From the NCBI GenBank assembly GCA_026075535.2, contig AP026542.1, positions 8,928,001 through 8,992,000 on the forward strand: 64,000 nt of DNA. The letters run 5' to 3'. How positions within the stretch are numbered: position 1 is the stretch's first letter; every line of letters starts with the position of its first letter. The stretch is from Tricholoma matsutake (lineage: Eukaryota > Basidiomycota > Agaricomycetes > Agaricales > Tricholomataceae). Below, one piece after another: positions 54,336 to 64,000 of this stretch. The position numbers were made by a program, and so were the translations under genes. The notes under the pieces were generated by a model. It was not told the origin of the DNA. It did no database searches and was given only the letters and a program-made list of their open reading frames with translations.

Positions 54336-57300
54336 ATGCATCTGTACAATTTGACTCTTCAACCTCCAACAGCTGTTTCGCAAGCCATTGTCGGAAATTT
54401 CTCTGGGGCGCGACAGCAGGAGATCATCGTTTCCCACGGCACTCGGCTTGAGCTACTGCGACCGGATGTCCAGACAGGAAAAGTCTCGACTGTAATTGCA
54501 ACAGACGTTTTTGGATCCATTCGCTCTCTTGCCGCGTTTCGGTTGACTGGTGGGACCAAGGGTGAGCCCTTGTACGTATCTACCTGTTTGTATCTATTCA
54601 CATATCCCATTCTCAGATTACGCAATAGTAGGATCTGACTCTGGCCGGATTGTCATTCTTGATTATGATCCAAAAACGTCGAGTTTTGTGAAACTGCACC
54701 AGGAAACGTTCGGCAAGTCGGGTGCTCGTCGCATAGTCCCTGGACAGTATTTGGCAACGGATCCAAAAGGCCGAAGCGTCATGATATCAGCGATGGAGAA
54801 GGCGAAGTTGGTCTACATTCTCAACCGGGACGCCGCCGCAAACTTGACCATCTCCTCTCCTCTCGAAGCACACAAAAATGCCGCAATCATTCACCACATC
54901 GTAGGCTTGGATGTCGGCTTCGAAAATCCTATGTTCGCCGCGCTGGAAGTTGATTATACGGAATTGGATCAAGATCCCACTGGTGAGGCATTCAACAATG
55001 CTGAAAAGGTGAGTCATCAATCTCGGCTGATCGATTCAGCCGTTAGTTTACCATTTTCCAGATGTTAACGTATTATGAATTGGACTTGGGCCTCAATCAT
55101 GTCGTTCGGAAGTGGAGTGAACCGACAGATCCTCGCGCTAACCTATTGGTCCAAGTGCCCGGTGGTCAATTAGCCTCCTCCGACCGATTCGATGGACCGT
55201 CTGGAGTTCTTGTGTGCTGTGAAGACCATATAATTTATAGACACATGGAGGCTCAGCAGCATCGTGTCCCAATACCACGACGAAAACATCCTTTAGAAGA
55301 CTCTAATCGGGGAATAATTGTTGTATCAGCCGTCATGCACAAAATGAAGGTACCGGAATTGTTCGTTTCCCTGTGCACTTCTGACTTGTTTTTCCAGGGT
55401 GCATTCTTCTTCCTCCTGCAAAGTGAAGATGGTGACTTGTATAAAGTCACGATTGAACACGAGGACGAGGAAGTGCGGTCACTTAAAATTAAATATTTTG
55501 ACACAGTTCCAGTCGCGTCCAGCCTTTGCATCTTGAAGTCTGGTTTCCTCTTCGCTGCGTCTGAATTTGGGAACCAGTCAGTCCATTCTGATTCCCATTC
55601 TTCAAAAATCTGATTCATTCATTTGCGTAGTTTCCTTTACCAGTTTCAAAAGCTTGGGGACGATGACGATGAACCTGAGTTCAGTTCGACATCCTATCCG
55701 TCGTTTGGAATGGCTGATCCGACTATCCCTTTACCACACGCGTACTTCCGCCCTCGTCCATTGGACAATCTTGTAATTGCCGATGAACTAGAGTCGCTTG
55801 ACCCGATACTGGACTCAAAGATTCTGAACATCCTGCCAAACTCGGATACACCTCAGATTTTCACTGCTTGCGGTCGTGGTGGGCGGAGCACATTGAGAAC
55901 TTTGCGCCATGGTCTCGAGGTAGAAGAATCCGTCAGCTCTGATCTGCCTGGAATCCCCAATGCAGTCTGGACAACGAAGCTGAAGGAAGACGGCAAGTCT
56001 TGTAGTAAGTTCTGGCGAACTTTATTGACAGTATATCACAGATGCATATGATTCTTACATCATTCTCTCATTCGTCAATGGTACCCTTGTCCTGTCCATC
56101 GGTGAGACGATCGAGGAAGTCCAGGACACCGGTTTTTTGTCCTCCGCTCCGACACTTGCAGTGCAGCAGATAGGATCCGATGCACTTCTGCAGGTACACC
56201 CCCACGGTATCAGACATGTTCTCTCGGATCGGCGGGTCAATGAGTGGAAAGTTCCTCAGGGCAAAACCATCGTTAGTGCGACAACAAACAAAAGGCAAGT
56301 TGTTGTAGCATTAAGTTCAGCTGAGCTAGTGTACTTCGAGCTGGACTTGGACGGACAGCTGAATGAGTACCAAGACCGAAAGGCCATGGGTAGCACTGTT
56401 CTGGCTCTGAGTATTGGGGAGGTCCCCGAAGGTCGACAGAGGACGCCTTTCTTGGTGAGTGTAGAACTAGTTCTTATCCAATCCTCCCTAACTCACCATC
56501 CATAGGCCGTTGGATGTGAAGATCAGACTGTTCGTATCATCTCTTTGGACCCAGAAAGTACTCTAGAGACCATCAGTTTGCAAGCTCTGACTGCCCCTCC
56601 CTCTGCAATCTGTATTGCCGATATGCTGGATGCCAGTATCAATAAATCGCAACCTACCATGTTTGTGAACATTGGCCTTCAAAATGGTGTTCTGCTCCGA
56701 ACGGTGCTGGATCCAATTAATGGTCAGCTAACAGATACGCGAACTCGGTGTGTGAGCCCGTTATAATTCATACCTGCTCTTCTCATTAGGCTTGTTTCAT
56801 GTCTTCAGTTTCCTTGGTACCAGGCCTATACGTCTCATCCGTGTTCAAATACAACGAAACCCTGCTATTCTGGCACTTTCGTCCCGATCATGGCTCAATT
56901 ATACTCACCAGAATCTGATGCATTTCACGCCCTTGATATTTGAAAACTTGGATTATGCTTGGAGTTTCTCTGCTGAGCTAAGCCCGGAAGGCCTTATTGG
57001 TATTGCTGGCAGCGTCCTTCGGTACGTCTGTATGGAATGATTACTGACAAAACAACCTCACTGCGTTTTAGGATCTTCCAAATTCCGAAATTGGGCATGA
57101 AACTAAAGCAAGATTCCATTCCGCTCTCTTATACACCGCGGAAGTTTATTACCCACCCTGGAAATCAATATTTCTACATGATTGAAGGGGATCATCGTGT
57201 GATGGGGCAAGAAGCTGCCAACAAGCGCATTGATGAATTGGTGAGTCCTCTGGTCATTCCGATATATTTTCTAATAAAGTTCTCAGCGTCAACAAGGTCA

Positions 57301-58559
57301 AAATATCGACGATGAGGTTGTCAATTTGCCACCAGAAGTGTTTGGTCGTCCAAAAGCTCCAGCTGGGACGTGGGCATCGTGTATTCGGATTATTGATCCT
57401 ATACAGGTCAGCTAATTTCTCTTGCCATAACAACCACTGGCTTAGCATTCTATTCCTGGTAGGCGAAGACTGTTGCACTGATTCCGTTGGAGGGGAACGA
57501 AGCCGCCTTCTCCTTGGCAGTCATTCCGTTCTCTGCACGAGGCAGCGAGTTGCATTTGGTTGTTGGTACCGCTGCCGATACCTTCCTCTCGCCCCGGTCG
57601 TGTTCTAGCGGCTTTCTTCGTACATACAAATTTACGGATGATGGTGCAGGGCTTGAGTTTTTGCATAAGGCATGTTCCTTTTTTTCGCATTCTTTGCAAC
57701 CCGAATGACCATCTTTTCCTCCCTGTAGACTGAGACGGACGATGTTCCGTTGTCTCTATTAGCATTCCAGGGGCGACTCGTTGCTGGTGTTGGAAAAGCT
57801 CTGAGAATATATGACATAGGAAAGAAGAAGCTTCTCCGAAAAGTCGAAAACAAGACATTCGCATCTGCAATTGTCACCCTTGCCACGCAAGGCTCGCGGA
57901 TACTAGTTGGCGATATGCAAGAATCGGTATCATTTGCCGTCTACAAGCCTCCTGAAAACAGGCTCCTGGTATTTGCAGATGACAGCCAGCCACGCTGGAT
58001 CACCGCCATGGCCATGGTAGACTACAATACTGTTGCTGCCGGGGATCGATTCGGCAATGTGTTTGTCAACCGTTTGGATGCCAAGATATCAGACCAGGTG
58101 GACGACGACCCAACGGGTGCTGGAATCCTGCACGAGAAAGGATTGCTCATGGGCGCACCACACAAAACCAAGATGATTGCTCATTTCCATGTCGGGGATC
58201 TCATTACGTCGATACACAAGGTGTCGCTTGTTGCTGGTGGTCGTGAGATCCTTCTGTACACAGGGCTTCATGGGACCATAGGCATCCTCGTGCCATTCGT
58301 TTCGAAGGAAGATGTAGACTTCATATCGACGCTGGAGCAGCATATGCGGACGGAACAGAGTAGCTTGGTGGGTAGGGATCAGTTAAGCTGGAGAGGATAT
58401 TATACACCTGTGAAAGCGGTAGTGGATGGGGACCTTTGTGAGACGTTCGCAAGGTTGCCGGGTACGAAGCAGAGTTCGATTGCCGGAGAACTGGATCGGA
58501 CAGTTGGAGAGGTGTTGAAGAAACTGGAGCAGATGAGAGTCACGACGAGTGGGTTCTAG
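54336..58559 (+). CDS. RSE1: Splicing factor SF3b subunit 3 / Rse1
   Basis: Large scaffold of the SF3b complex in the U2 snRNP, required for branch-site recognition. It is built of beta-propellers like DDB1. The start [20 protein letters not shown] is near-invariant in the family. Further blocks: [82 protein letters not shown] linker, [27 protein letters not shown]-type propeller end, [20 protein letters not shown], and the C-terminal [20 protein letters not shown] with [21 protein letters not shown] 58557-58559. About ten introns. Full length is near 1,200 residues, as usual. The gene is itself intron-rich and encodes part of the machine that removes introns. Confidence 0.95.
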
Positions 58560-59572
58560 ACATTGGTGATCTTTGTGTTTCTATAATCTTTGCTGTCTCT
58601 TAATATTTACTGTTTCCAAGTGCACACTATCCAAAATCTGTATGTCCATACCTGTAATTCTGTTGCAGCATTCGGTTGAGTTGGTTGGATGTACTTTCCG
58701 TGAGGTCATCCTGGAACATAGAAATTCCTAGTCCAGTTTCCAACCTTCTTTTGCCTCCGGAATTCACTTTCAAATTCTTATGGCGACAGCACGTTCCCTC
58801 GCCTCATATCCATTTCGAGTGTACATTTGCCTATACCTCTCTACCTCCTGCTGAGTCCGTACTCCCTGGTGGTCTGTGGAGCCTGACCAGCTGCTTCCAC
58901 GAGCAAACGCGCGATTTGATCCCACACATCTGTATTGTGCTTACGTTGACCTTCGTCCAGGCTACATTTATGGGGCAACTGGTCGATCTGGCTTTGCTGT
59001 GATCCCTTGATAATCCAGACTCTTCAGCACCCGCACTCTGATGCGTGTCCAGAGTATATAAACGGGAGGCCAGGAAAGTGTAACGTTCAGTCCTCGAGTC
59101 CTCGAGTCCTAGTGGGACACCAGTGTACGTACAACGGTTCCTCGCACGCGGCTAACCCGGCTATTTGGTATGTTTTTCTGTCTTTCGGTTCGCTGACGCA
59201 CCGGGACCGATTCAGATTTGCTGTAGCTTGAGAACCGTCCCACTAATCAAGTTGACATCCGAGATAGTCTTGTTATCGCTGCTTCCGCCACATCTGCCTG
59301 ACTATGTCACTTACCCTTCTTCCCATATGAAATGAGAGCGTTCCGCATGCAGCGATTGCGTTGGCTGGAACCACGAATTGCAACACACAACCGTTGTCAC
59401 ACCATTGGATCTGGAACTGTTCATAGCTCGAGTCGTCCTAAAAGTCTTTGCTCACCACACTAACGGCATCTGAAGAAGGCATCTAGCTGTCTTATATCCT
59501 GTGTGCATCAGCTAGCCTTGTCTACGTATAAAAGATCTAATGCTGATCAATTGATCATGAATAATCCGGTAT
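58560..59572. other. Convergent intergenic, RSE1 to F-box gene
   Basis: 1 kb with two open frames (58676-59002, 59007-59231) that resemble nothing I know. A TATATAAAC sequence lies near 59057 and a triple CCTCGAGT/CCTAG repeat near 59092-59113. No gene called. Confidence 0.4.
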
Positions 59573-61102
59573 TCAGTGGAAAGTGACATTCAGCCCATGC
59601 ATCTGGAAGTTCCTCACAGTTTTGAATGCTTCAGGGACCCTACCTGGACAGTTGATCCGACTAGCCCTGAGTAACGACACCGAGCGTGACCCGGTGCTAA
59701 GATTCGAAAGCGAGGTGGATTGCCGGGATGACAGCATCTCGAGTGCGAGGAGTGGATTGTCCGCAGCAAACTCGAAGAGTTCGACGCTGGGCAATAACGT
59801 TCCATCCCCGAACCTCCCCATTGTAGACGGCAGGAGAGGTGCATCAGTCGGGAGTTTGACAGTTTTCGTACGTGGTATGCACTCTAATAGGCTTTCTACA
59901 TCGCGTGGTGGCTGGCGATCTGCCAATGAGCCCCTCGACCGAGGAAAATCCAGCTCAAAGATCTGAAGTGTGGACGATATTCGTTTGAGAAAAGCACTGT
60001 AGTCTGAAGTGGACCAATTTAGGCCAGAAGTGTTCTTAAGAACGAGCCTGCGTATGTTTGGAAGATAAAATAAGAGCAGGAATGGTGCATTGTTTGTTTT
60101 CGTGCTGTACGTGAAGGTTACACTGAAAACATGTATATTTGGCAAACACAAAGGCGGCTTCTGCCAGGAACCCGAGGAATCGTCAGCATCGTGAAACGTT
60201 ACACAGCCTAAATGTAACACTGCAACAGAAACACAGGCGGATAAGACTGTCAACAGAGTTCTGTTGGTTATCGATTTGTTGACAAGGACGAGATGGGTAA
60301 GCTGTGACCAGGGAAACTGCAAGTCATGCATAAGGACACCACCCAACATGAAGTCACACCGGTGAAGACAAGGTGTTTGTGCGAAGGCAGTAATTGGAGT
60401 ATCCCATGTGAAGGGCGTGAAAAAGTTGTCTACCTGGATAATAGCAAGGGATCGAAGTCTGGGAAAATATCCCGAAGGGAGAGCACAAAGAATCTTCGCA
60501 TTGACATGTGGGATGGCAAGAGCCAGTTCGCGGAAACAATGAGGATTTGGAATAATGATGTGGTTCACAACCCAATCAGACTGGTGTTTCACCTGCGGAT
60601 CGTTCCAGTCTGTTGACTCCATCTTGGCACCGTCTATTTTACCCATGGTCATGTTCAAAGCGAGAGAAGCTGAGGAACACCGAGATAACCAGCTGCCAAT
60701 AAGTTCAAGAGAACTGGGGCGTACGGCAGGTAGATACGGGATTTTGATGTTCCACAAATTGGGAGTGTCAAACGCAACGATCCTCCAAGACGAACACACC
60801 TGAGTAACTATCAAGTGACATTCTTTTGCACCATCCACTAACGGAAAAGTTGCATGTTCCGTTGTAGAGAATAAAAGAATCTCTCTGATCAGCTCGGATG
60901 GTAATCGTTTATGCGGAGCTAAGGCAGCTCTACACAGTTTTATCTGTTTTGCGAGGCCCTCCTGTTTTGCGAGGAGGATAACGAGCTGAACATCCAGATG
61001 ATGGAGTTCTTCCTCGAGGATGGGGAGATTTGTACGAACTTCGGCAGCTTCTTCGTCCGACGGAGGTGTATTTGTACGACTGAGCTGCAGTAAACGATTC
61101 AT
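59573..61102 (-). CDS. F-box protein of the basidiomycete type
   Basis: Single exon, 509 residues. The N-terminal coiled coil (LPILEEELHHLDVQLVILLA) leads straight into the F-box (HKRLPSELIREILLFS, about residues 65-80), then TQVCSSWRIVAFDTPNLWNI, the standard start of the large F-box family in mushrooms. The remaining 400 residues look like irregular leucine-rich repeats (LVLVNKSITNRTLLTVLSAC, PNIRRLVLKNTSGLNW). F-box proteins recruit substrates to SCF ubiquitin ligases; the target is unknown. The start at 61100-61102 lies 119 bp from the divergent OsmC start. Confidence 0.85.
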   Translation of the reverse strand: MNRLLQLSRTNTPPSDEEAAEVRTNLPILEEELHHLDVQLVILLAKQEGLAKQIKLCRAALAPHKRLPSELIREILLFSTTEHATFPLVDGAKECHLIVTQVCSSWRIVAFDTPNLWNIKIPYLPAVRPSSLELIGSWLSRCSSASLALNMTMGKIDGAKMESTDWNDPQVKHQSDWVVNHIIIPNPHCFRELALAIPHVNAKILCALPSGYFPRLRSLAIIQVDNFFTPFTWDTPITAFAQTPCLHRCDFMLGGVLMHDLQFPWSQLTHLVLVNKSITNRTLLTVLSACVSVAVLHLGCVTFHDADDSSGSWQKPPLCLPNIHVFSVTFTYSTKTNNAPFLLLFYLPNIRRLVLKNTSGLNWSTSDYSAFLKRISSTLQIFELDFPRSRGSLADRQPPRDVESLLECIPRTKTVKLPTDAPLLPSTMGRFGDGTLLPSVELFEFAADNPLLALEMLSSRQSTSLSNLSTGSRSVSLLRASRINCPGRVPEAFKTVRNFQMHGLNVTFH

Positions 61103-61221
61103 CTTTCAGGAGGTTGGTGGCAGCTGCTTGGACAGAGCTCAAAACTAGCTTGAAGCCTTGCTGCAGCCATGAGTTGAAAACATATTATTTGGCCATATTT
61201 GACTTGCGTGCTCCTCCCATC

Positions 61222-61867
61222 ATGCTCTCACGTCTGCTCTTTCGCACTCCTTGCAGAGCCATAAACTACTCCTCCAAGAGGACGCTTGTCACTCTCAAAG
61301 ATCACAAAGTAACCCTCCCCACGTGGTTGACCTATAATTCCTTCTTACAACCAAGCGCACTATAGTACACCGCACATGCAACTGCCAAAGGCCAAGGACG
61401 CGCCGGGGAAGTGAAATCGGAAGGACTCGTGTTGAACCTTGCTGTGCCGAAAGCAATGGGTGGGACAGGGAAAGGTGAAAATCCTGAACAACTCTTCGCG
61501 ATGGGATATTCTTGTTCGTCGTGTTCTCTCCTTTCTTGTCGACATCTGATCTCTTGCTACTGCACGGTTCAGCGTGTTTCCTCGGAGCCCTTCAGCTAGC
61601 CGCACGACAAATGGGTAAGCACGAAAGCGCGAAGACAGCGGTTATACATACCAATGTGCACATTGGCGAGCCGACGGACATGCCCGGATTTGGACTGGCA
61701 GTTGACATAAAGGTTGAGGGAGCGGATGAAGATGTCATCAAGGCTGCACACGAGGTGAGCTTCTTTTTATATCAAGTTTCTCGTTGGCAGCTAATCAATT
61801 ATGATAGCTGTGCCCGTACAGCCGCGCATTGAAACATGGTATTGTTGTGAATGTTTCCAAGGCCTAA
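61222..61867 (+). CDS. OsmC/Ohr-family peroxide-resistance protein
   Basis: Thiol peroxidase that reduces organic hydroperoxides through two Cys. The N-terminus (MLSRLLFRTPCRAINYSSKR) is Arg/Ser-rich and looks like a mitochondrial presequence. Exon 1 ends at 61308 (TLKDHK), exon 2 starts at 61366 (YTAHATAKGQGRAG), then LAVPKAMGGTGKGENPEQLF and, across an intron, GYSSCFLGAL with the first Cys. After a further intron, LCPYSRALKHGIVVNVSKA with the second Cys ends at TAA 61865-61867. Length about 165 residues, normal for the family. It shares a 119-bp divergent promoter region with the F-box gene. Confidence 0.9.
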
Positions 61868-62072
61868 TATGTCGTGTAAAAATACATAATGGACCTGCCT
61901 GTAGACCATTTTATGTCTGTCCGATCGACTTATGTTGAGCGAAGGAGTTGGATTTATGTATAAGGAATGAAAGTGTATTCTCTCCGACGTACCTTCTTAT
62001 TCTGTTTGGGTCAGAGTCTGATGCCAAACACGGTCGCTTCACATTTACCTCCTTGTTTAGCGATAGACGACA

Positions 62073-62881
62073 ATGGTTCTTGTACTCGTAATTGGTGATC
62101 TCCACATTCCACACAGGACATACGATCTTCCCTCAAAGTTTAAGAAGCTCCTTGTGCCAGGGAAAATACAGCAAATACTATGCACTGGCAATGTATGTGA
62201 CAAGGAGACATACGAGTGGTTTAGGACGATTTCACCAGACGTACACGTTGTCAAGGGAGATTATGATGAGGTCCGTGCAGAATCTTGCCCCAGAGCCTCA
62301 CTTCCAAATGAAAAAAATGGCAGAGTCCAGCATTCCCGGTATCGATGACAGTGGTGCATAATCCAATCAAAATCGGTGTCATACATGGGCACCAGTGCAT
62401 ACCAACTGGAGACCTTGACTCCCTCAATTCGATAGCGCGGCAGATGGACGTGGACGTTTTGATATCAGGGCACACCCATACGTTAGTCATTTGCATTTCA
62501 TAAATGTCATGATTGACTGGGATTGCAGGTTCCAGGCCATTGAATATGACAACAAGTTCTTCGTAAACCCGGGAAGTGCTACCGGTGCTTGGACGGGCGC
62601 AACTAACAGGTGAGCCCTTCTCTGGTGTATTCAATTGTCCCTCACGCAACGACATTCATTCCTCGATCAGTGATCCAACGCCTTCCTTTGCACTAATGGA
62701 CATTCAAGGATCTGTCGTCGTTACATACGTTTACCAGCTGATCGAGGGAGAGGTGCGCGTGGAGAAGATTGAGTGGAGGAAGGAGCAGGAACCTGTGCTT
62801 GGTGTGCCCAGGAGCACAGTCATGCCACAGAACATACCAAGTCCGATACCGGGCAGTCCGCAGGGTAGTTCAGTGTGGTAA
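62073..62881 (+). CDS. VPS29: Retromer subunit VPS29
   Basis: Subunit of the retromer core (with VPS26 and VPS35), which recycles receptors from endosomes to the Golgi. Exon 1 (62073-62270) reads [44 protein letters not shown]. After a 53-nt intron: [42 protein letters not shown], then [13 protein letters not shown]. This is the metallophosphoesterase fold with GDLH, GN and GHTH motifs. The C-terminus carries an extra Pro-rich tail ([20 protein letters not shown]) after the usual EKIEW(R)K end; fungal members often have one. TAA 62879-62881. Confidence 0.94.
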
Positions 62882-62971
62882 TCCAAGCAAGCAGCGGATG
62901 GGTTTGCGTCCGACGAAGTGTTATTATCTGTTATTCTTGTTGTATTTTTCAAGCTCATCTACTCCTTTCCT

Positions 62972-63101
62972 CTCCCTGCGTGAGGGAGTGAACGAGATCA
63001 ACAAGGCTGGACACGAGGTACGTCTACTGTTTTTCTTGCGTCACCTTGTTCTTATTCATAATCAGACCTCCCCGTACAGGCACGGCGCTGTTGATGTTTA
63101 A
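62972..63101 (+). pseudogene. Fragment of a second OsmC-like gene, C-terminal part
   Basis: Reads VNEINKAGHE, an intron of about 60 nt (GTACGT...AATCAG), then TSPYRHGAVDV and TAA. This mirrors the last exon pair of the complete OsmC gene 1.2 kb upstream (VIKAAHE / LCPYSRALKHG) and the bacterial Ohr ending, but the resolving Cys is replaced (TSPY for CPYS) and nothing upstream encodes the rest. Probably a decayed partial duplicate. Confidence 0.45.
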
Positions 63102-63268
63102 AGGTCCAATTCTTCTATCACCTTCGGAATAATAAAAATAGCTAATCAAGACCTTCGAAACTACATTCCATCCAAATTTTCTTGTATACCATCCACAAGT
63201 TGTATTCTATTACACGGAGTAAGAATTCGTGTGCCTATAGTCATTTTCTCCAATTCCGAATATCAACC

Positions 63269-64000
63269 ATGCCCACCAATAACCCGATTAGGTTACTTTC
63301 CTGTTATCTCCTCCACAATATTTTGCCGCGGTAGGATAAAAGCAAGCTGTGGAGGTGGGAGTGGCTCAAACTGAGTTCTTTTGTCCTCCATGCCTTCAGC
63401 TCTGGATTCTATAGCCGCACCGATGCTCAAGGAACCGCTGATGATGTCCCTTTACAGTCGATTCAACGATCTCGGTCTAGCATCCTATTTGATTCGGATG
63501 GACCACCCTCTGCATCTTCGTCTCTACATGGTTCCTCTGGTGCTGGGCTTTCGACAGAACAATATTCACTGTCAACTCTACCAGCCAGTTGGCGTACGCC
63601 ACGAAGTGAATCGTTTTTCAGTCAAGCATCGACTTCTGTTGTTCTTGGATGCAATGCCTCCTTCCGAAGGTCGTTTGAGAGACTTGTAGTTCATCTCACC
63701 TATCCAGTGTCAGTGGTATGTGGCGTTATGCTTATTCTTATCGTGACTGAAGCTGAAGAGCCCCAATGATAGATAATTACGATGCTCGTGATTCTACCGC
63801 TATCCGGCACAATCCTGAAGAGCGAGAACCAGCCTGGTTTGACAGAACGGGCAGTCTCAGGCTGCGGCGACCGACTTGGTATCTTAGCTTGCATCTGGGC
63901 CATCTATTCTGTAGATTCAGATATTGGGGATGTCCGTATATCGATATCTATTCTTAATACAAGTTCTTCTACTAACACATTTTACAGTCGCCATCAGTAT
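63269..64000 (+). CDS. Unrecognised Ser-rich protein, probably membrane, 5' part
   Basis: Proposed start MPTNNPI, intron 63292-63399, then a long frame: SSGFYSRTDAQGTADDVPLQ, FDSDGPPSASSSLHGSSGAG, STLPASWRTPRSESFFSQAS, VVLGCNASFRRSFERLVVHL, TYPVSV. A low-complexity Ser-rich head followed by a basic RRSFERL and hydrophobic stretches, continuing after a likely intron near 63717-63755 with VILPLSG and LGILACIWAIYSV, suggests a membrane protein. No family recognised. The gene is cut by the window end, and the start is uncertain because the first intron donor (GTTACT) is unusual. Confidence 0.4.

Noticed and set aside
58676..59231. Two open frames downstream of RSE1
   Set aside because: No recognisable domain, no splice continuity, and composition like non-coding DNA.

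Overview
This window is nuclear DNA from a basidiomycete fungus, most likely an agaricomycete. Genes are compact and broken by many 50-60 nt GT-AG introns. Typical single-copy eukaryotic genes are present: prefoldin 4, sphingosine-1-phosphate lyase, cytochrome c peroxidase, ATG3, UTP25, topoisomerase III, SF3B3/RSE1 and VPS29. A DUF6699-type protein, an F-box protein of the mushroom type, chromodomain Ty3/gypsy elements and a tyrosine-recombinase retroelement support the placement. No species can be named from the sequence alone.

Left arm (1-20.7 kb): prefoldin 4 (minus, partial), DPL1 (+), an alpha-arrestin (+), cytochrome c peroxidase (minus), a 722-bp hAT-like non-autonomous transposon with 8-bp target duplications, a DUF6699 gene (+), a LYAR-type nucleolar zinc-finger gene (+), ATG3 (+), then the divergent pair UTP25 (minus) and TOP3 (+). 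These are housekeeping genes for protein folding, sphingolipid breakdown, peroxide detoxification, autophagy, ribosome assembly and genome stability. They are neighbours, not an operon or a biosynthetic cluster.

Middle (21.5-49.6 kb): a transposon block. First is a Ngaro-like tyrosine-recombinase retroelement (21542-27134) with split direct repeats arranged A1-ORFs-B1-A2-B2. Its A1 lacks a 58-nt GT-AG intron that A2 keeps. Then comes a nest. An old TA-flanked MITE was split by gypsy element A (29226-49482, TSD GATCA). A was itself invaded by gypsy B (31071-39166, TSD GTTTC) and gypsy C (42983-49029, TSD GGACA). All four retroelements show CpG decay: conserved arginine codons read TGA, and catalytic GAC codons read AAC. 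Element C has a 1,300-codon open Pol but has lost an active-site Asp in RT, RNase H and integrase. Element B carries two extra open frames after pol, one with two zinc knuckles and a SUMO-interaction-like motif.

Right arm (51.4-64 kb): an MFS anion transporter (+), RSE1/SF3B3 (+), an F-box gene (minus) divergent from an OsmC-type peroxide-resistance gene (+), VPS29 (+), a decayed fragment of a second OsmC-like gene, and the 5' part of an unrecognised Ser-rich, probably membrane protein cut by the window end.

Exon borders were worked out by eye from family conservation and GT-AG signals. No alignment, database search or RNA evidence was available.
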